Under the pieces are notes generated by a model, which saw only the letters and a list, made by a program, of their open reading frames with translations, searched no databases and was not told the origin of the DNA. A stretch of DNA of 64,000 bases. Origin: JAMHWD01 sp035911135 (lineage in GTDB: Bacteria > Pseudomonadota > Alphaproteobacteria > Micavibrionales > Micavibrionaceae). Below are positions 14,945 through 21,281 of this stretch, piece after piece (the stretch's first letter is position 1; every line of letters begins with the position of its first letter). The stretch covers positions 263,531-327,530 of the forward strand of contig JAMHWD010000018.1 in assembly GCA_035911135.1 (NCBI GenBank), in the 5' to 3' direction. Made by a program: the position numbers and the translations under genes.

Positions 14945-15356
14945 GATAAATCTCCTTTTGATTAAAAATGTCTTTGGAATTATCGCGCTCCAGCCGCTTG
15001 TAAAGCTGCCAGGGCGTGAGGATAAAGATAGAATGAAGGCCTAAAACGCGTTTGACCGCCTCGACACAGGTAAAAAGCATCGGCGGGGCCGGGCGTTTAT
15101 GAGCGTAATTGATGGATGCCGGAACGACCTTATGTCCGCGCCCCTCCAGCCAGCCGGGCAAATCAAAATCAGGCGGCAAATGATGAACCGATATTTCGCT
15201 GTGGCCTGAAAGCGGATCAAAACTGACCCATGAATGCCCGTCATTCAAAATGACAAAACAATGCCGGAAACCGGATTTTAGAATCCGCAGCCACGGCAAG
15301 TCCGTCTCATGCGAAAATACGATCCAGGCCTTGGGGGTGATTTTTTGTGTATGCAT
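14919..15356 (-). CDS. Phage protein, possibly permuted NlpC/P60-like (unknown)
   Basis: 145 residues, no signal peptide. A conserved-looking His (GFRHCFVILNDG) precedes a Cys in FTCVEAVKRVLGL at about 105-117. That order (His before Cys) is found in circularly permuted papain-like NlpC/P60 folds, so a cysteine hydrolase is possible but unproven. The segment WVSFDPLSGHSEI lies between them. The ribosome site AAGGAGGAG is strong. It is the second gene of the minus-strand phage operon, before the portal genes. Confidence 0.5.
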   Translation of the reverse strand: MHTQKITPKAWIVFSHETDLPWLRILKSGFRHCFVILNDGHSWVSFDPLSGHSEISVHHLPPDFDLPGWLEGRGHKVVPASINYAHKRPAPPMLFTCVEAVKRVLGLHSIFILTPWQLYKRLERDNSKDIFNQKEIYHGKYSIPA

Positions 15357-15370
15357 GATCTCCTCCTTGT

Positions 15371-15811
15371 TTATTCTGCAGCCAACGGCTCATACAAAAG
15401 TGCATCTTGCGCCCAGCCCGCATGGCCATTACGGCGGGGCTGTTGTACGATTCCTTTTTCAACAAGCACATCTTGAATCCGGTCCAGCGCCTCTTCCCAC
15501 AGGCGCGCCGCACGCATTTCCTTGACCCGCGTGGGATCAGGCGAATAACGCCGGCGGCCGTAATGGCGCAGAACCAGCAAATGATCCATCAACAAACGCC
15601 GCTGGCGGTATAAACGATCCACCGTTTTTAAAATGTCGATCGGCTCGCAAGGGCGCGGATAAAGGCTAAGACCCGCCGTCACGCGCGCGCCTTCGTTCTT
15701 GGCCTGCTGTGCGTCCATAAACCAGAACCAGGCCTCTGCCGCGCTCATAAAAGGAATTGTCGCCCTTTCGCGAATAATGCCGGGGTAGAAATATCGGTCC
15801 TGTGATGCCAT
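15371..15811 (-). CDS. First gene of the phage operon, conserved-looking unknown
   Basis: 146 residues, rich in Arg and Trp and mainly helical. It holds YPRPCEPIDILKTVDRLYRQ, then HLLVLRHYGRRRYSPDP and ARLWEEALDRIQDVLVEKGI. I recall similar small proteins at the head of podovirus-like late modules in alphaproteobacteria, but no function. Basic helices could bind nucleic acid, and a regulator of the module or packaging partner is conceivable. It is the promoter-proximal gene. The ribosome site GAGGA lies five bases before the ATG and overlaps a GTTC half-site of the operator region. Confidence 0.55.
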   Translation of the reverse strand: MASQDRYFYPGIIRERATIPFMSAAEAWFWFMDAQQAKNEGARVTAGLSLYPRPCEPIDILKTVDRLYRQRRLLMDHLLVLRHYGRRRYSPDPTRVKEMRAARLWEEALDRIQDVLVEKGIVQQPRRNGHAGWAQDALLYEPLAAE

Positions 15812-15813
15812 AT

Positions 15814-15849
15814 GTTCCTCACTTTTTCTTTTTTGTTCACTTTATGTTC
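15814..15849 (-). promoter_or_regulatory. GTTC operator cluster with an SOS-box match, phage operon control
   Basis: GTTC half-sites begin at 15814, 15835 and 15846. The last two give GTTC-ACTTTAT-GTTC, an exact match to the alphaproteobacterial LexA box GTTC-N7-GTTC. The first is 21 bp (two helical turns) away. A minus-strand TTGACG (15876-15881) lies upstream of them for the phage operon, with no convincing -10 at the usual distance. The sites are placed to block the phage operon, by LexA or by the adjacent S24 repressor. Confidence 0.65.
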
Positions 15850-15887
15850 TCTTTTGTGCTATAAATTTCTAAAGGCGTCAAGGAAAA

Positions 15888-15907
15888 AATAGGATTTTTA
15901 TCCTATT
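15888..15907. promoter_or_regulatory. Perfect palindrome between divergent genes
   Basis: AATAGGAT - TTTT - ATCCTATT, an 8-bp perfect inverted repeat midway between the two divergent start codons. Candidate binding site for a dimeric regulator. Confidence 0.45.
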
Positions 15908-15910
15908 TAC

Positions 15911-15946
15911 TTGTCATGCATACGCTGGGATTATGTTCCTAGAACA
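15911..15946 (+). promoter_or_regulatory. Promoter/operator of the S24 repressor gene
   Basis: TTGTCA (15911-15916) and TATGTT (15932-15937) form a weak promoter. The -10 overlaps TGTTC-CTA-GAACA (15934-15946), inverted copies of the GTTC half-site seen on the phage-operon side. This suggests that the repressor controls its own gene. Confidence 0.5.
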
Positions 15947-15967
15947 CGCAAATAAGGAAAGACCGCC

Positions 15968-16618
15968 ATGTTTTCACACGATGATGTCTGGAGAGGCATA
16001 GACAGGCTGGCATCGGCATTTGGCTACTCGCCTTCCGGGCTGGCAAAACAGGCCGGGCTTGATCCGACCTCCTTTAACAAAAGCAAACGCATCAGCCCCG
16101 ATGGCAAGCCGCGCTGGCCCTCCACCGAAAGTCTGGCCAAAATTCTTTCTGTCACCGGATCCACCATGAGCGATTTTATAAGCCTGATCGGCCATGATGA
16201 GGATAACGCAGGCACATCAAAACCCGCCAGAATTCCACTTATTGGCTTCGCGCAGGCTGGCTCCAACGGTTATTTCGATGAAGATGGATACCCCGTAGGA
16301 AGTGGCTGGGGCAGTGTTGATTTCCCCGGCAAGATTGCCAAGCAGGAAAAGCGCACCTATGCCCTTGAGGTGAGCGGCGATTCCATGGAACCACTCTACC
16401 GTGAGGGCGATCTGATCATCATCTCCCCCGATCTGAGTATCCGGCGCAATGACCGCGTGGTCGTAAAAACAATCAAGGGCGAGGTCATGGCCAAGGAACT
16501 CAGCCGCCAGAGCGCCGGAAAAATTACACTCAAATCCCTCAATCCCGGCTTTGAGGACCGCATCTTGCGGCAGGATGAAATCCAATGGATGGCAAAAATT
16601 GTCTGGGTCAGCCAGTAA
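15968..16618 (+). CDS. LexA/CI-like repressor: HTH plus S24 autoprotease domain
   Basis: 216 residues. The N-terminal helix-turn-helix region (about 15-70: YSPSGLAKQAGLDPTSFN, then PRWPSTESLAKIL) is joined to a peptidase S24 domain. Cleavage would be at Ala97-Gly98 (FAQAG). The catalytic Ser139 lies in SGDSMEPLYREGD and Lys176 in MAKEL, so all the parts needed for RecA-stimulated self-cleavage are present. Close relatives, as I recall them, occur as single chromosomal genes in many alphaproteobacteria without any phage, so this may be a host regulator. It is divergent from the phage block with shared GTTC operators and lies just upstream of pyrE. It probably represses the block and releases it after DNA damage. 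Confidence 0.85.
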   Translation: MFSHDDVWRGIDRLASAFGYSPSGLAKQAGLDPTSFNKSKRISPDGKPRWPSTESLAKILSVTGSTMSDFISLIGHDEDNAGTSKPARIPLIGFAQAGSNGYFDEDGYPVGSGWGSVDFPGKIAKQEKRTYALEVSGDSMEPLYREGDLIIISPDLSIRRNDRVVVKTIKGEVMAKELSRQSAGKITLKSLNPGFEDRILRQDEIQWMAKIVWVSQ

Positions 16619-16650
16619 CGCCGCAAGCCCTATATACAAAAAGGCCCGAA

Positions 16651-16667
16651 CATGCTTTAAAAGCATG
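16651..16667 (+). other. Hairpin in the pyrE leader
   Basis: CATGCTTT/AAAGCATG stem, 8 bases before the ribosome site AAGGAG (16675-16680). The flanking bases resemble those around the inner stem at 10111-10126. It may affect pyrE translation or only be chance. Confidence 0.35.
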
Positions 16668-16689
16668 AGATTTGAAGGAGTAAAATGTC

Positions 16690-17385
16690 ATGGACCCGCA
16701 GCGCAAAAATGAAATCGGCGAGATAGCCGCCAAAATTCTTCTCGATACAAAATCCGTCCTGTTTAACGCGCGCGAGCCTTTTGTCCTGACATCGGGCCGC
16801 ACCAGCCCGGTCTATATTGATTGTCGCCGCCTTATCTCCTTCGTCGAAGAACGCATGGACCTGATGGACATGGCGGCTGAAATTCTGCTGGGTGAGATTT
16901 CTGAAGACATTGATTTCGTGGCCGGCGGCGAGACTGCCGGTATCCCTTACGCGGCCTTCATTGCCGAACGCCTGCATAAGCCGATGCTTTATATCCGCAA
17001 AAAACCTAAAGGCTTTGGCCGCATGGCCCAGATCGAGGGCGTATTCCACGAAGACATCAAAAACCCCAAAGTCATTCTGGTGGAGGATTTGCAGACCGAT
17101 GGCGGCAGCAAGAAAGTTTTCGTCAATGCCCTGCGCGAAGCCGGCGCGGAAGTTAAACACGCCTTCGTGGTCTTTCATTACGGCATTTTTGAGCAAAGCA
17201 AAATCAACATGAGCGATATGGGTATCACGCTGCACGAGCTGACCAACTGGTGGCATGTCCTGAGCGTGGCCAAGAAGCAAAACTACTTCGATGCGGAAAC
17301 GCTCTCCTCCGTTGAATCTTTCCTGAAAGACCCACTCGCCTGGCAAGACGCGCATCCAGCGCCGGCGCAAAGCAAGGCTGTATAG
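16690..17385 (+). CDS. pyrE: Orotate phosphoribosyltransferase
   Basis: 231 residues. Transfers orotate to PRPP to make OMP in pyrimidine synthesis. The PRPP-binding motif VILVEDLQTDGGSK lies near residue 135-148, with substrate-side features PFVLTSGRTSPVYIDCRR at about 30-47 and GGETAGIPYAAFIA at about 77-90. The C-terminal extension past residue 215 fits the longer alphaproteobacterial form. The start at 16690 is nine bases after AAGGAG. A nearer ATG at 16684 is out of frame and stops after a few codons. nadK follows after 11 bp, so the two are probably cotranscribed, with the upstream repressor gene possibly reading in. Confidence 0.93.
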   Translation: MDPQRKNEIGEIAAKILLDTKSVLFNAREPFVLTSGRTSPVYIDCRRLISFVEERMDLMDMAAEILLGEISEDIDFVAGGETAGIPYAAFIAERLHKPMLYIRKKPKGFGRMAQIEGVFHEDIKNPKVILVEDLQTDGGSKKVFVNALREAGAEVKHAFVVFHYGIFEQSKINMSDMGITLHELTNWWHVLSVAKKQNYFDAETLSSVESFLKDPLAWQDAHPAPAQSKAV

Positions 17386-17396
17386 GAATAACCGGG

Positions 17397-18167
17397 ATGG
17401 CTGGCTTCAAGAAAATCGCCTTTCATGCCTCCCACAAGCCTCGCGCGCAAAAGGCGCTGGAGGAACTGACCAGCGAATACGGTCAGTGCAATCCCAAGGA
17501 TGCTGATGTGATTGTCGTTCTGGGCGGCGATGGCAGCATGCTGCGCGCCCTACACCAGTTTGCGACACTCAAAAAACCGATATTCGGTATGAATTTGGGC
17601 ACGCTGGGCTTTTTGCTGAATGATTACAGCCCCAAGGATCTCAAGGCCCGGCTCAAGGCCGCCAATGGTTATAAGATCCACCCCTTACGCATGGAAGCCA
17701 AAGACAAAAACGGCAAGATGCACAGCGAAGTCGCCTTTAACGAAGTCTCCCTGATCCGCGAAACGCATAATTCGGCCAAGATCAAAATATCCGTCGATGG
17801 TCAGGTCGCATTAGAACAGATTGTCTGCGACGGCATTTTACTCTCCACCGCCGTGGGCAGCACCGCCTATAATTCCTCCGCTGGCGGGCCGATCATTCCA
17901 CTGGATGCCAATGTTCTACCCCTCACGCCCATATCGGTATTTCGCCCGCGCCGCTGGCCGGGCGCTTTGCTCAGCCGTAAATCCGAAGTGGTGTTTGAAG
18001 TCCTGCGTCCCGGCGAACGCCCTGTTTCCGCAACGGCTGATGCCAAGGAAATCCGGGATGTGGTCAGCGTCACAGTCCGTGAGTCCCGCACCATTACCTG
18101 CACATTGATGTTTGACCCGGATAACAGCCTTGGCGAGCGCATTTTCGCTGAGCAATTCGCGCCCTGA
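17397..18167 (+). CDS. nadK: NAD kinase
   Basis: 256 residues. Phosphorylates NAD to NADP. The nucleotide motif VVLGGDGSMLRALH is at about 40-53, followed by GMNLGTLGFL, AFNEVSLIRE at about 117, and the NAD-binding DGILLSTAVGSTAYNSSAGG around 141-160. All are typical of the bacterial enzyme, and the length is normal for the short alphaproteobacterial type. The ribosome site AGGAA precedes the ATG. It follows pyrE closely and the last 55 bases overlap a doubtful small ORF. Confidence 0.93.
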   Translation: MAGFKKIAFHASHKPRAQKALEELTSEYGQCNPKDADVIVVLGGDGSMLRALHQFATLKKPIFGMNLGTLGFLLNDYSPKDLKARLKAANGYKIHPLRMEAKDKNGKMHSEVAFNEVSLIRETHNSAKIKISVDGQVALEQIVCDGILLSTAVGSTAYNSSAGGPIIPLDANVLPLTPISVFRPRRWPGALLSRKSEVVFEVLRPGERPVSATADAKEIRDVVSVTVRESRTITCTLMFDPDNSLGERIFAEQFAP

Positions 18168-18459
18168 AGCAATTTTATGTAGCGCTTTCGCACTAGCGGG
18201 GTGCGATTCCAAGGACATCAAAGAAATTTGCAAGATTGAAGATCGAGCCGCTCACGCCAGTGTCTCTGATCCGACAAAACTGGAGCTTGGGACAGTGGAG
18301 AGAAGAATGTTCTACGCTGGACGCACTATCATCCCTATAGACCATTTTGAGCCAGTCTTTTCAGCATCCAATTTAACGGAAAAACAAATTCAGGACGGAG
18401 CGCAAAAATACTGTGCGACTGGCAAGATACCAGACCTGACACAACTAACACCGGATTAA
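18112..18459 (+). CDS. Putative small lipoprotein or relic, start uncertain
   Basis: A frame of 115 codons from a TTG at 18112 that overlaps the end of nadK. Inside it, ILCSAFALAGCDSKD looks like the end of a lipoprotein signal (lipobox ALAGC), followed by a plausible soluble domain with two further cysteines (EICKIED, KYCATGK). The part before the lipobox is not a convincing signal peptide and there is no ribosome site, so this is probably the 3' part of a lipoprotein gene whose 5' end was lost next to nadK. It is read towards purC. If expressed, a non-ATG start would be needed. Confidence 0.35.
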   Translation: MTRITALASAFSLSNSRPEAILCSAFALAGCDSKDIKEICKIEDRAAHASVSDPTKLELGTVERRMFYAGRTIIPIDHFEPVFSASNLTEKQIQDGAQKYCATGKIPDLTQLTPD

Positions 18460-18465
18460 ACGTCC

Positions 18466-19326
18466 TTAAATCTTCCGCGGCTTACCGCCGGATGGCTTGG
18501 GCAGGCCACGTAATTTGCGCTTCTCGGCCAGCTCGTTTTCAATCATCTCAAGCTTCTCGGCGAGCTGCTCATTGATGCTGCCGCCTTGCACGATACCGCC
18601 CGCCGGAACAAGGCCCAGCTTCTCGGCGATATACTGATACCCCTCGACAAGATCACCCAGGTCAAAGCGGAAACGGTCCTTGTCCAGTTTCTCGCCGGTC
18701 TTGGCGTCCCAAAGGCGGCAATTATCCGGCGATAATTCATCGGCCAGCACGATATAAATCTCGCCGTACTCACCGTAAATACGGCCAAACTCAATTTTGA
18801 AATCAACGAGCTTCAGACCAATGCCTGTAAAAAGCCCGGTCATGTAATCATTGATCCGCCATGCCATGGCAATCATTTCATCCAGCTCATACGGATCAGC
18901 CCAGCCGAAGGACAGGATATGCTCCTCCCCGACCAGCGGATCGCCAAGGGCGTCATTTTTGTAATAAAACTCGATCAAAGGACGGCCCAGAAACTCACCT
19001 TCCTTGACGCCAAGGCGCTTGCAGAGCGATCCGGCCGCGATATTACGCACCACAACCTCGATCGGGATGATATCAACCTTACGCACCAGCTGCTCACGCA
19101 TATTAATGGAACGGATGAAATGCGTGGGAATGCCAATCGATTCAATCTTGGTCATCAAATGGGCGGAAATGCGGTTGTTCAATACGCCCTTGCCAGCGAT
19201 CACGGCCTTTTTCTCGGCATTAAAGGCGGTGGCATCATCCTTGAAATATTGAATGACCGTATTGGCATCCGGGCCTTCATATAAAATCTTCGCCTTGCCT
19301 TCATAGATCAGTTTACGCCGGGCCAT
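18466..19326 (-). CDS. purC: SAICAR synthase (phosphoribosylaminoimidazole-succinocarboxamide synthase)
   Basis: 286 residues. Joins aspartate to CAIR in purine synthesis. The N-terminus KLIYEGKAKILYEGPD and the later FKDDATAFN, NNRISAHLMTKIESIGIPTH and EVVVRNIAAGSLCKRLGVKEG are all diagnostic. LVDFKIEFGR and LADELSPDNCRLWD mark the ATP and metal site. The C-terminus carries a Lys/Gly-rich tail. It is alone on the minus strand, with a terminator between it and the upstream 71-residue gene. The start at 19326 has AAAGGA 10-15 bases upstream, a little far. Confidence 0.95.
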   Translation of the reverse strand: MARRKLIYEGKAKILYEGPDANTVIQYFKDDATAFNAEKKAVIAGKGVLNNRISAHLMTKIESIGIPTHFIRSINMREQLVRKVDIIPIEVVVRNIAAGSLCKRLGVKEGEFLGRPLIEFYYKNDALGDPLVGEEHILSFGWADPYELDEMIAMAWRINDYMTGLFTGIGLKLVDFKIEFGRIYGEYGEIYIVLADELSPDNCRLWDAKTGEKLDKDRFRFDLGDLVEGYQYIAEKLGLVPAGGIVQGGSINEQLAEKLEMIENELAEKRKLRGLPKPSGGKPRKI

Positions 19327-19363
19327 TCGCTCTCATTCCTTTGGATTATCAAAAATTAAAAAA

Positions 19364-19398
19364 GCCGGTATTCCAAGCCTTTGGCCCAGAATACCGAC
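19364..19398 (-). terminator. Rho-independent terminator between the 71-residue gene and purC
   Basis: GTCGGTATTC/GAATACCGGC stem (19389-19398 with 19364-19373) followed on the minus strand by a run of six T (19358-19363). Confidence 0.8.
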
Positions 19399-19448
19399 TT
19401 CTAATGGGTTTGACCACCTGAAATCAAGAAATTTCAGATTGCCTGCAC

Positions 19449-19664
19449 TTATTCGTAAACAGCAGCAACCGCATCACGCGCGCCCAGCATCCGTACGGGT
19501 CTGGCAGCAGTGCGCTTGGCTTGCGGATTGGCTTGTGCGGAAAAATTGGTTTCCAGCGACTCATAACCTATCGCGGCCAGTTCAGAGAGATCGACACCGG
19601 CGCTGTAAGCGACCGGATGGCCGTCATGGTAAATTAAAGTTTGATCAAAGCTACCTTTGAGCAT
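19449..19664 (-). CDS. 71-residue unknown protein
   Basis: Small soluble protein with no signal peptide and no recognised family. The N-terminal half (KGSFDQTLIYHDGHPVAYSA) looks like a compact beta structure and the C-terminal half is Ala/Arg-rich. A good ribosome site (AAAGGA, nine bases before ATG) and a dedicated terminator at 19364-19398 argue that it is a real, single-gene unit. Nothing in the neighbourhood (purC downstream, zeta-subunit gene divergent) suggests its role. Confidence 0.55.
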   Translation of the reverse strand: MLKGSFDQTLIYHDGHPVAYSAGVDLSELAAIGYESLETNFSAQANPQAKRTAARPVRMLGARDAVAAVYE

Positions 19665-19883
19665 TGTATATCGTCCTTTTGACTTTTATCTGTCGCGCGA
19701 GACAACCCCGCACTTCATGGCGCAAGGCAATACACCCGTTCGGATTCCGCTGTAAAGAAAAAACCGCAGATTTCTGCGCCTCAAAACCGCATCGCAGCTA
19801 TGAATTTTTAGCGGGTATTGTTTAATATTTTTACCTTTGTACAAAACAGCCCCAAATTAAGCGCAATTTTTCAAGCTCTGGAA

Positions 19884-19911
19884 TTGCAGTAAAACAGCCT
19901 ATATATATAAT
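19884..19911 (+). promoter_or_regulatory. Promoter of the zeta-subunit gene
   Basis: TTGCAG (19884-19889), a 16-bp spacer, and a perfect TATAAT (19906-19911), 46 bases before the start codon, which has GAGGGG as ribosome site. Confidence 0.6.
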
Positions 19912-19957
19912 CATGAATCAATTTTGAGATATTCACGAGCCAAGAGGGGTAAGAACA

Positions 19958-20278
19958 ATGACCAGCTTCGATGACAGAAAAGACGCCTTTGAAAACCGCT
20001 ATGCCCATCAGGAAAAGCTGAGCTTTGAGGTTGAGGCCAGATGTTCCAAGCTTTTTGGGCTGTGGGCTGCAGAAAAACTGGGCCTTTCCGGCTCCGAGGC
20101 CACCTGCTACGCTGGCGAGGTTGTCGCCGCCAATCTGGATGAGGCCGGTTTTGAGGATATCTTGCGTAAGGTTAACGCCGATTTTTCCAGCAAGGGCGTT
20201 ACAATTGAGGACAAAATCATCCGCATAGAGCTGCAAAAAGCCCTGAACGAAGCTAAAAATCAACTGGGCAGCGACTAG
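19958..20278 (+). CDS. F1-ATPase inhibitor zeta subunit (DUF1476)
   Basis: 106 residues. This is the small helical protein known in alphaproteobacteria as DUF1476 or the zeta subunit, which in Paracoccus blocks reverse rotation (ATP hydrolysis) of the F1FO ATP synthase. The typical features are the start TSFDDRKDAFENRYAHQEKL, KLFGLWAAEKLGLSG in the middle, AGEVVAANLDEAGFEDILRK, and a C-terminal regulatory segment. The family is largely limited to alphaproteobacteria, and it supports the taxonomic reading of the window. It often sits near purC, as here. It has its own promoter and a strong terminator. Confidence 0.88.
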   Translation: MTSFDDRKDAFENRYAHQEKLSFEVEARCSKLFGLWAAEKLGLSGSEATCYAGEVVAANLDEAGFEDILRKVNADFSSKGVTIEDKIIRIELQKALNEAKNQLGSD

Positions 20279-20335
20279 AACGCAATCTCCGCGCGCGCCC
20301 TGAAAAACATATAAAAAAGGAAAACCATATAAAAA

Positions 20336-20365
20336 AGCCCCGGATATAGCGCCCGGGGCTTTTTT
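20336..20365. terminator. Strong terminator after the zeta-subunit gene
   Basis: AGCCCCGG (20336-20343)/CCGGGGCT (20353-20360) with T5 after it and A6 before it, so it could work in both directions. Confidence 0.85.
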
Positions 20366-20673
20366 ATACTGGTAGAATTGTCCTGTTCAACAACGCTTTG
20401 TTTTTTTCTGATTAGCCCTCATTCGCCTTCAGAAAATTCTTATTTTTGCTGTATTGTGTAATTTGACGCTAAATAAAGTTGTGAATTAAATCAAGGGAAA
20501 AATGATGTTATTTTATTGAAAATCTGGAATTTTTTATTCTTTTCTCGGATATTTTAGTAATATTATTACCAAAACACACGGAAACCGGCATCTTCCAGAC
20601 CCTTCCCATTATATGCTTGATATTTTAATCGCATATGCCTAATTCATTACAAAACAAAGGTTATGCACATATC
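20366..20673. other. 308-bp AT-rich gap upstream of bolA
   Basis: No ORF or RNA gene recognised. AT-rich sequence (20450-20570) is compatible with the bolA-grxD promoter, but no single -35/-10 pair stands out. Confidence 0.4.
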
Positions 20674-20910
20674 ATGGCAATGGACGCCCAAAGCATCGAA
20701 GATCATATCCGCGAAGCCCTTCCCGATGCGATTATCCGTATTGAAGATTTACGCGGCGATGGCAATCATTACGCCGCCTATGTGGAATCCAGCGCTTTTA
20801 TCGGCAAAAGCCGCATCCAGCAGCACCAGATTGTCTATGCCGCGCTGAAAGGCAAAATGGGGAACGAGCTTCACGCGCTGGCGCTGCAGACGACTGCCCC
20901 TCAACAATAA
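20674..20910 (+). CDS. BolA/IbaG-family protein
   Basis: 78 residues from ATG 20674 (MAMDAQSIEDHIREALPDA). An ATG 13 codons further upstream at 20635 has no ribosome site and the extra residues do not fit the family. The core has the BolA fold pattern with a conserved GDGNHYAAYVESSAF, then SRIQQHQIVYAALKGKMG and a HALAL end. BolA proteins pair with monothiol glutaredoxins to handle or sense [2Fe-2S] clusters. That fits the next gene, which encodes a CGFS glutaredoxin 26 bp downstream in the same direction. Confidence 0.85.
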   Translation: MAMDAQSIEDHIREALPDAIIRIEDLRGDGNHYAAYVESSAFIGKSRIQQHQIVYAALKGKMGNELHALALQTTAPQQ

Positions 20911-20936
20911 AAACAAACCATCAGGAGATAAAACTC

Positions 20937-21275
20937 ATGCAACCTGCCATTTTTGATGACATCCGCAAAGAAATCGAAGCCAATGATATTGTCTTGTTTA
21001 TGAAGGGCGACGCACAAATGCCCCAATGCGGATTTTCTGCTGTCGTGGCGCAGGTCCTCAAAAACCTTGGCTTGAACTTCCGCGACATCAATGTTCTGGA
21101 GGACAGCGAGCTGCGCGAGGGCATCAAACAATTCACCAGCTGGCCAACAATCCCCCAGCTTTATATCAAGGGTGAATTTGTCGGCGGCTGCGATATCGTC
21201 AAGGAAATGTACCAGTCCGGCGAGCTACAGGATCTTCTGCGCGACAAGGGTATTTCCTTTCAGGACGCGGCCTGA
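20937..21275 (+). CDS. grxD: Monothiol glutaredoxin, CGFS type
   Basis: 112 residues. Carries [2Fe-2S] clusters between assembly scaffolds and target proteins. The motif MKGDAQMPQCGFSAVVAQVL includes the single-Cys CGFS active site near residue 32, with the WPTIPQLYIKGEFVGGCDIV glutathione-binding region after it. These are all the hallmarks of the Grx4/GrxD class. A strong ribosome site AGGAG precedes the start. It is cotranscribed with the BolA-family gene. The stop is six bases from the stop of rodA, which is read towards it. Confidence 0.95.
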   Translation: MQPAIFDDIRKEIEANDIVLFMKGDAQMPQCGFSAVVAQVLKNLGLNFRDINVLEDSELREGIKQFTSWPTIPQLYIKGEFVGGCDIVKEMYQSGELQDLLRDKGISFQDAA

Positions 21276-21281
21276 AAAACG

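Noticed and set aside
15968..16618. Repressor as proof of a recent active prophage
   Set aside because: Similar S24/HTH proteins, as I recall, are common as lone chromosomal genes in alphaproteobacteria, so it does not by itself show a recent phage.
16619..16689. Riboswitch in the pyrE leader
   Set aside because: Only a single short hairpin, no expression platform or recognised aptamer pattern. Listed as a plain hairpin.
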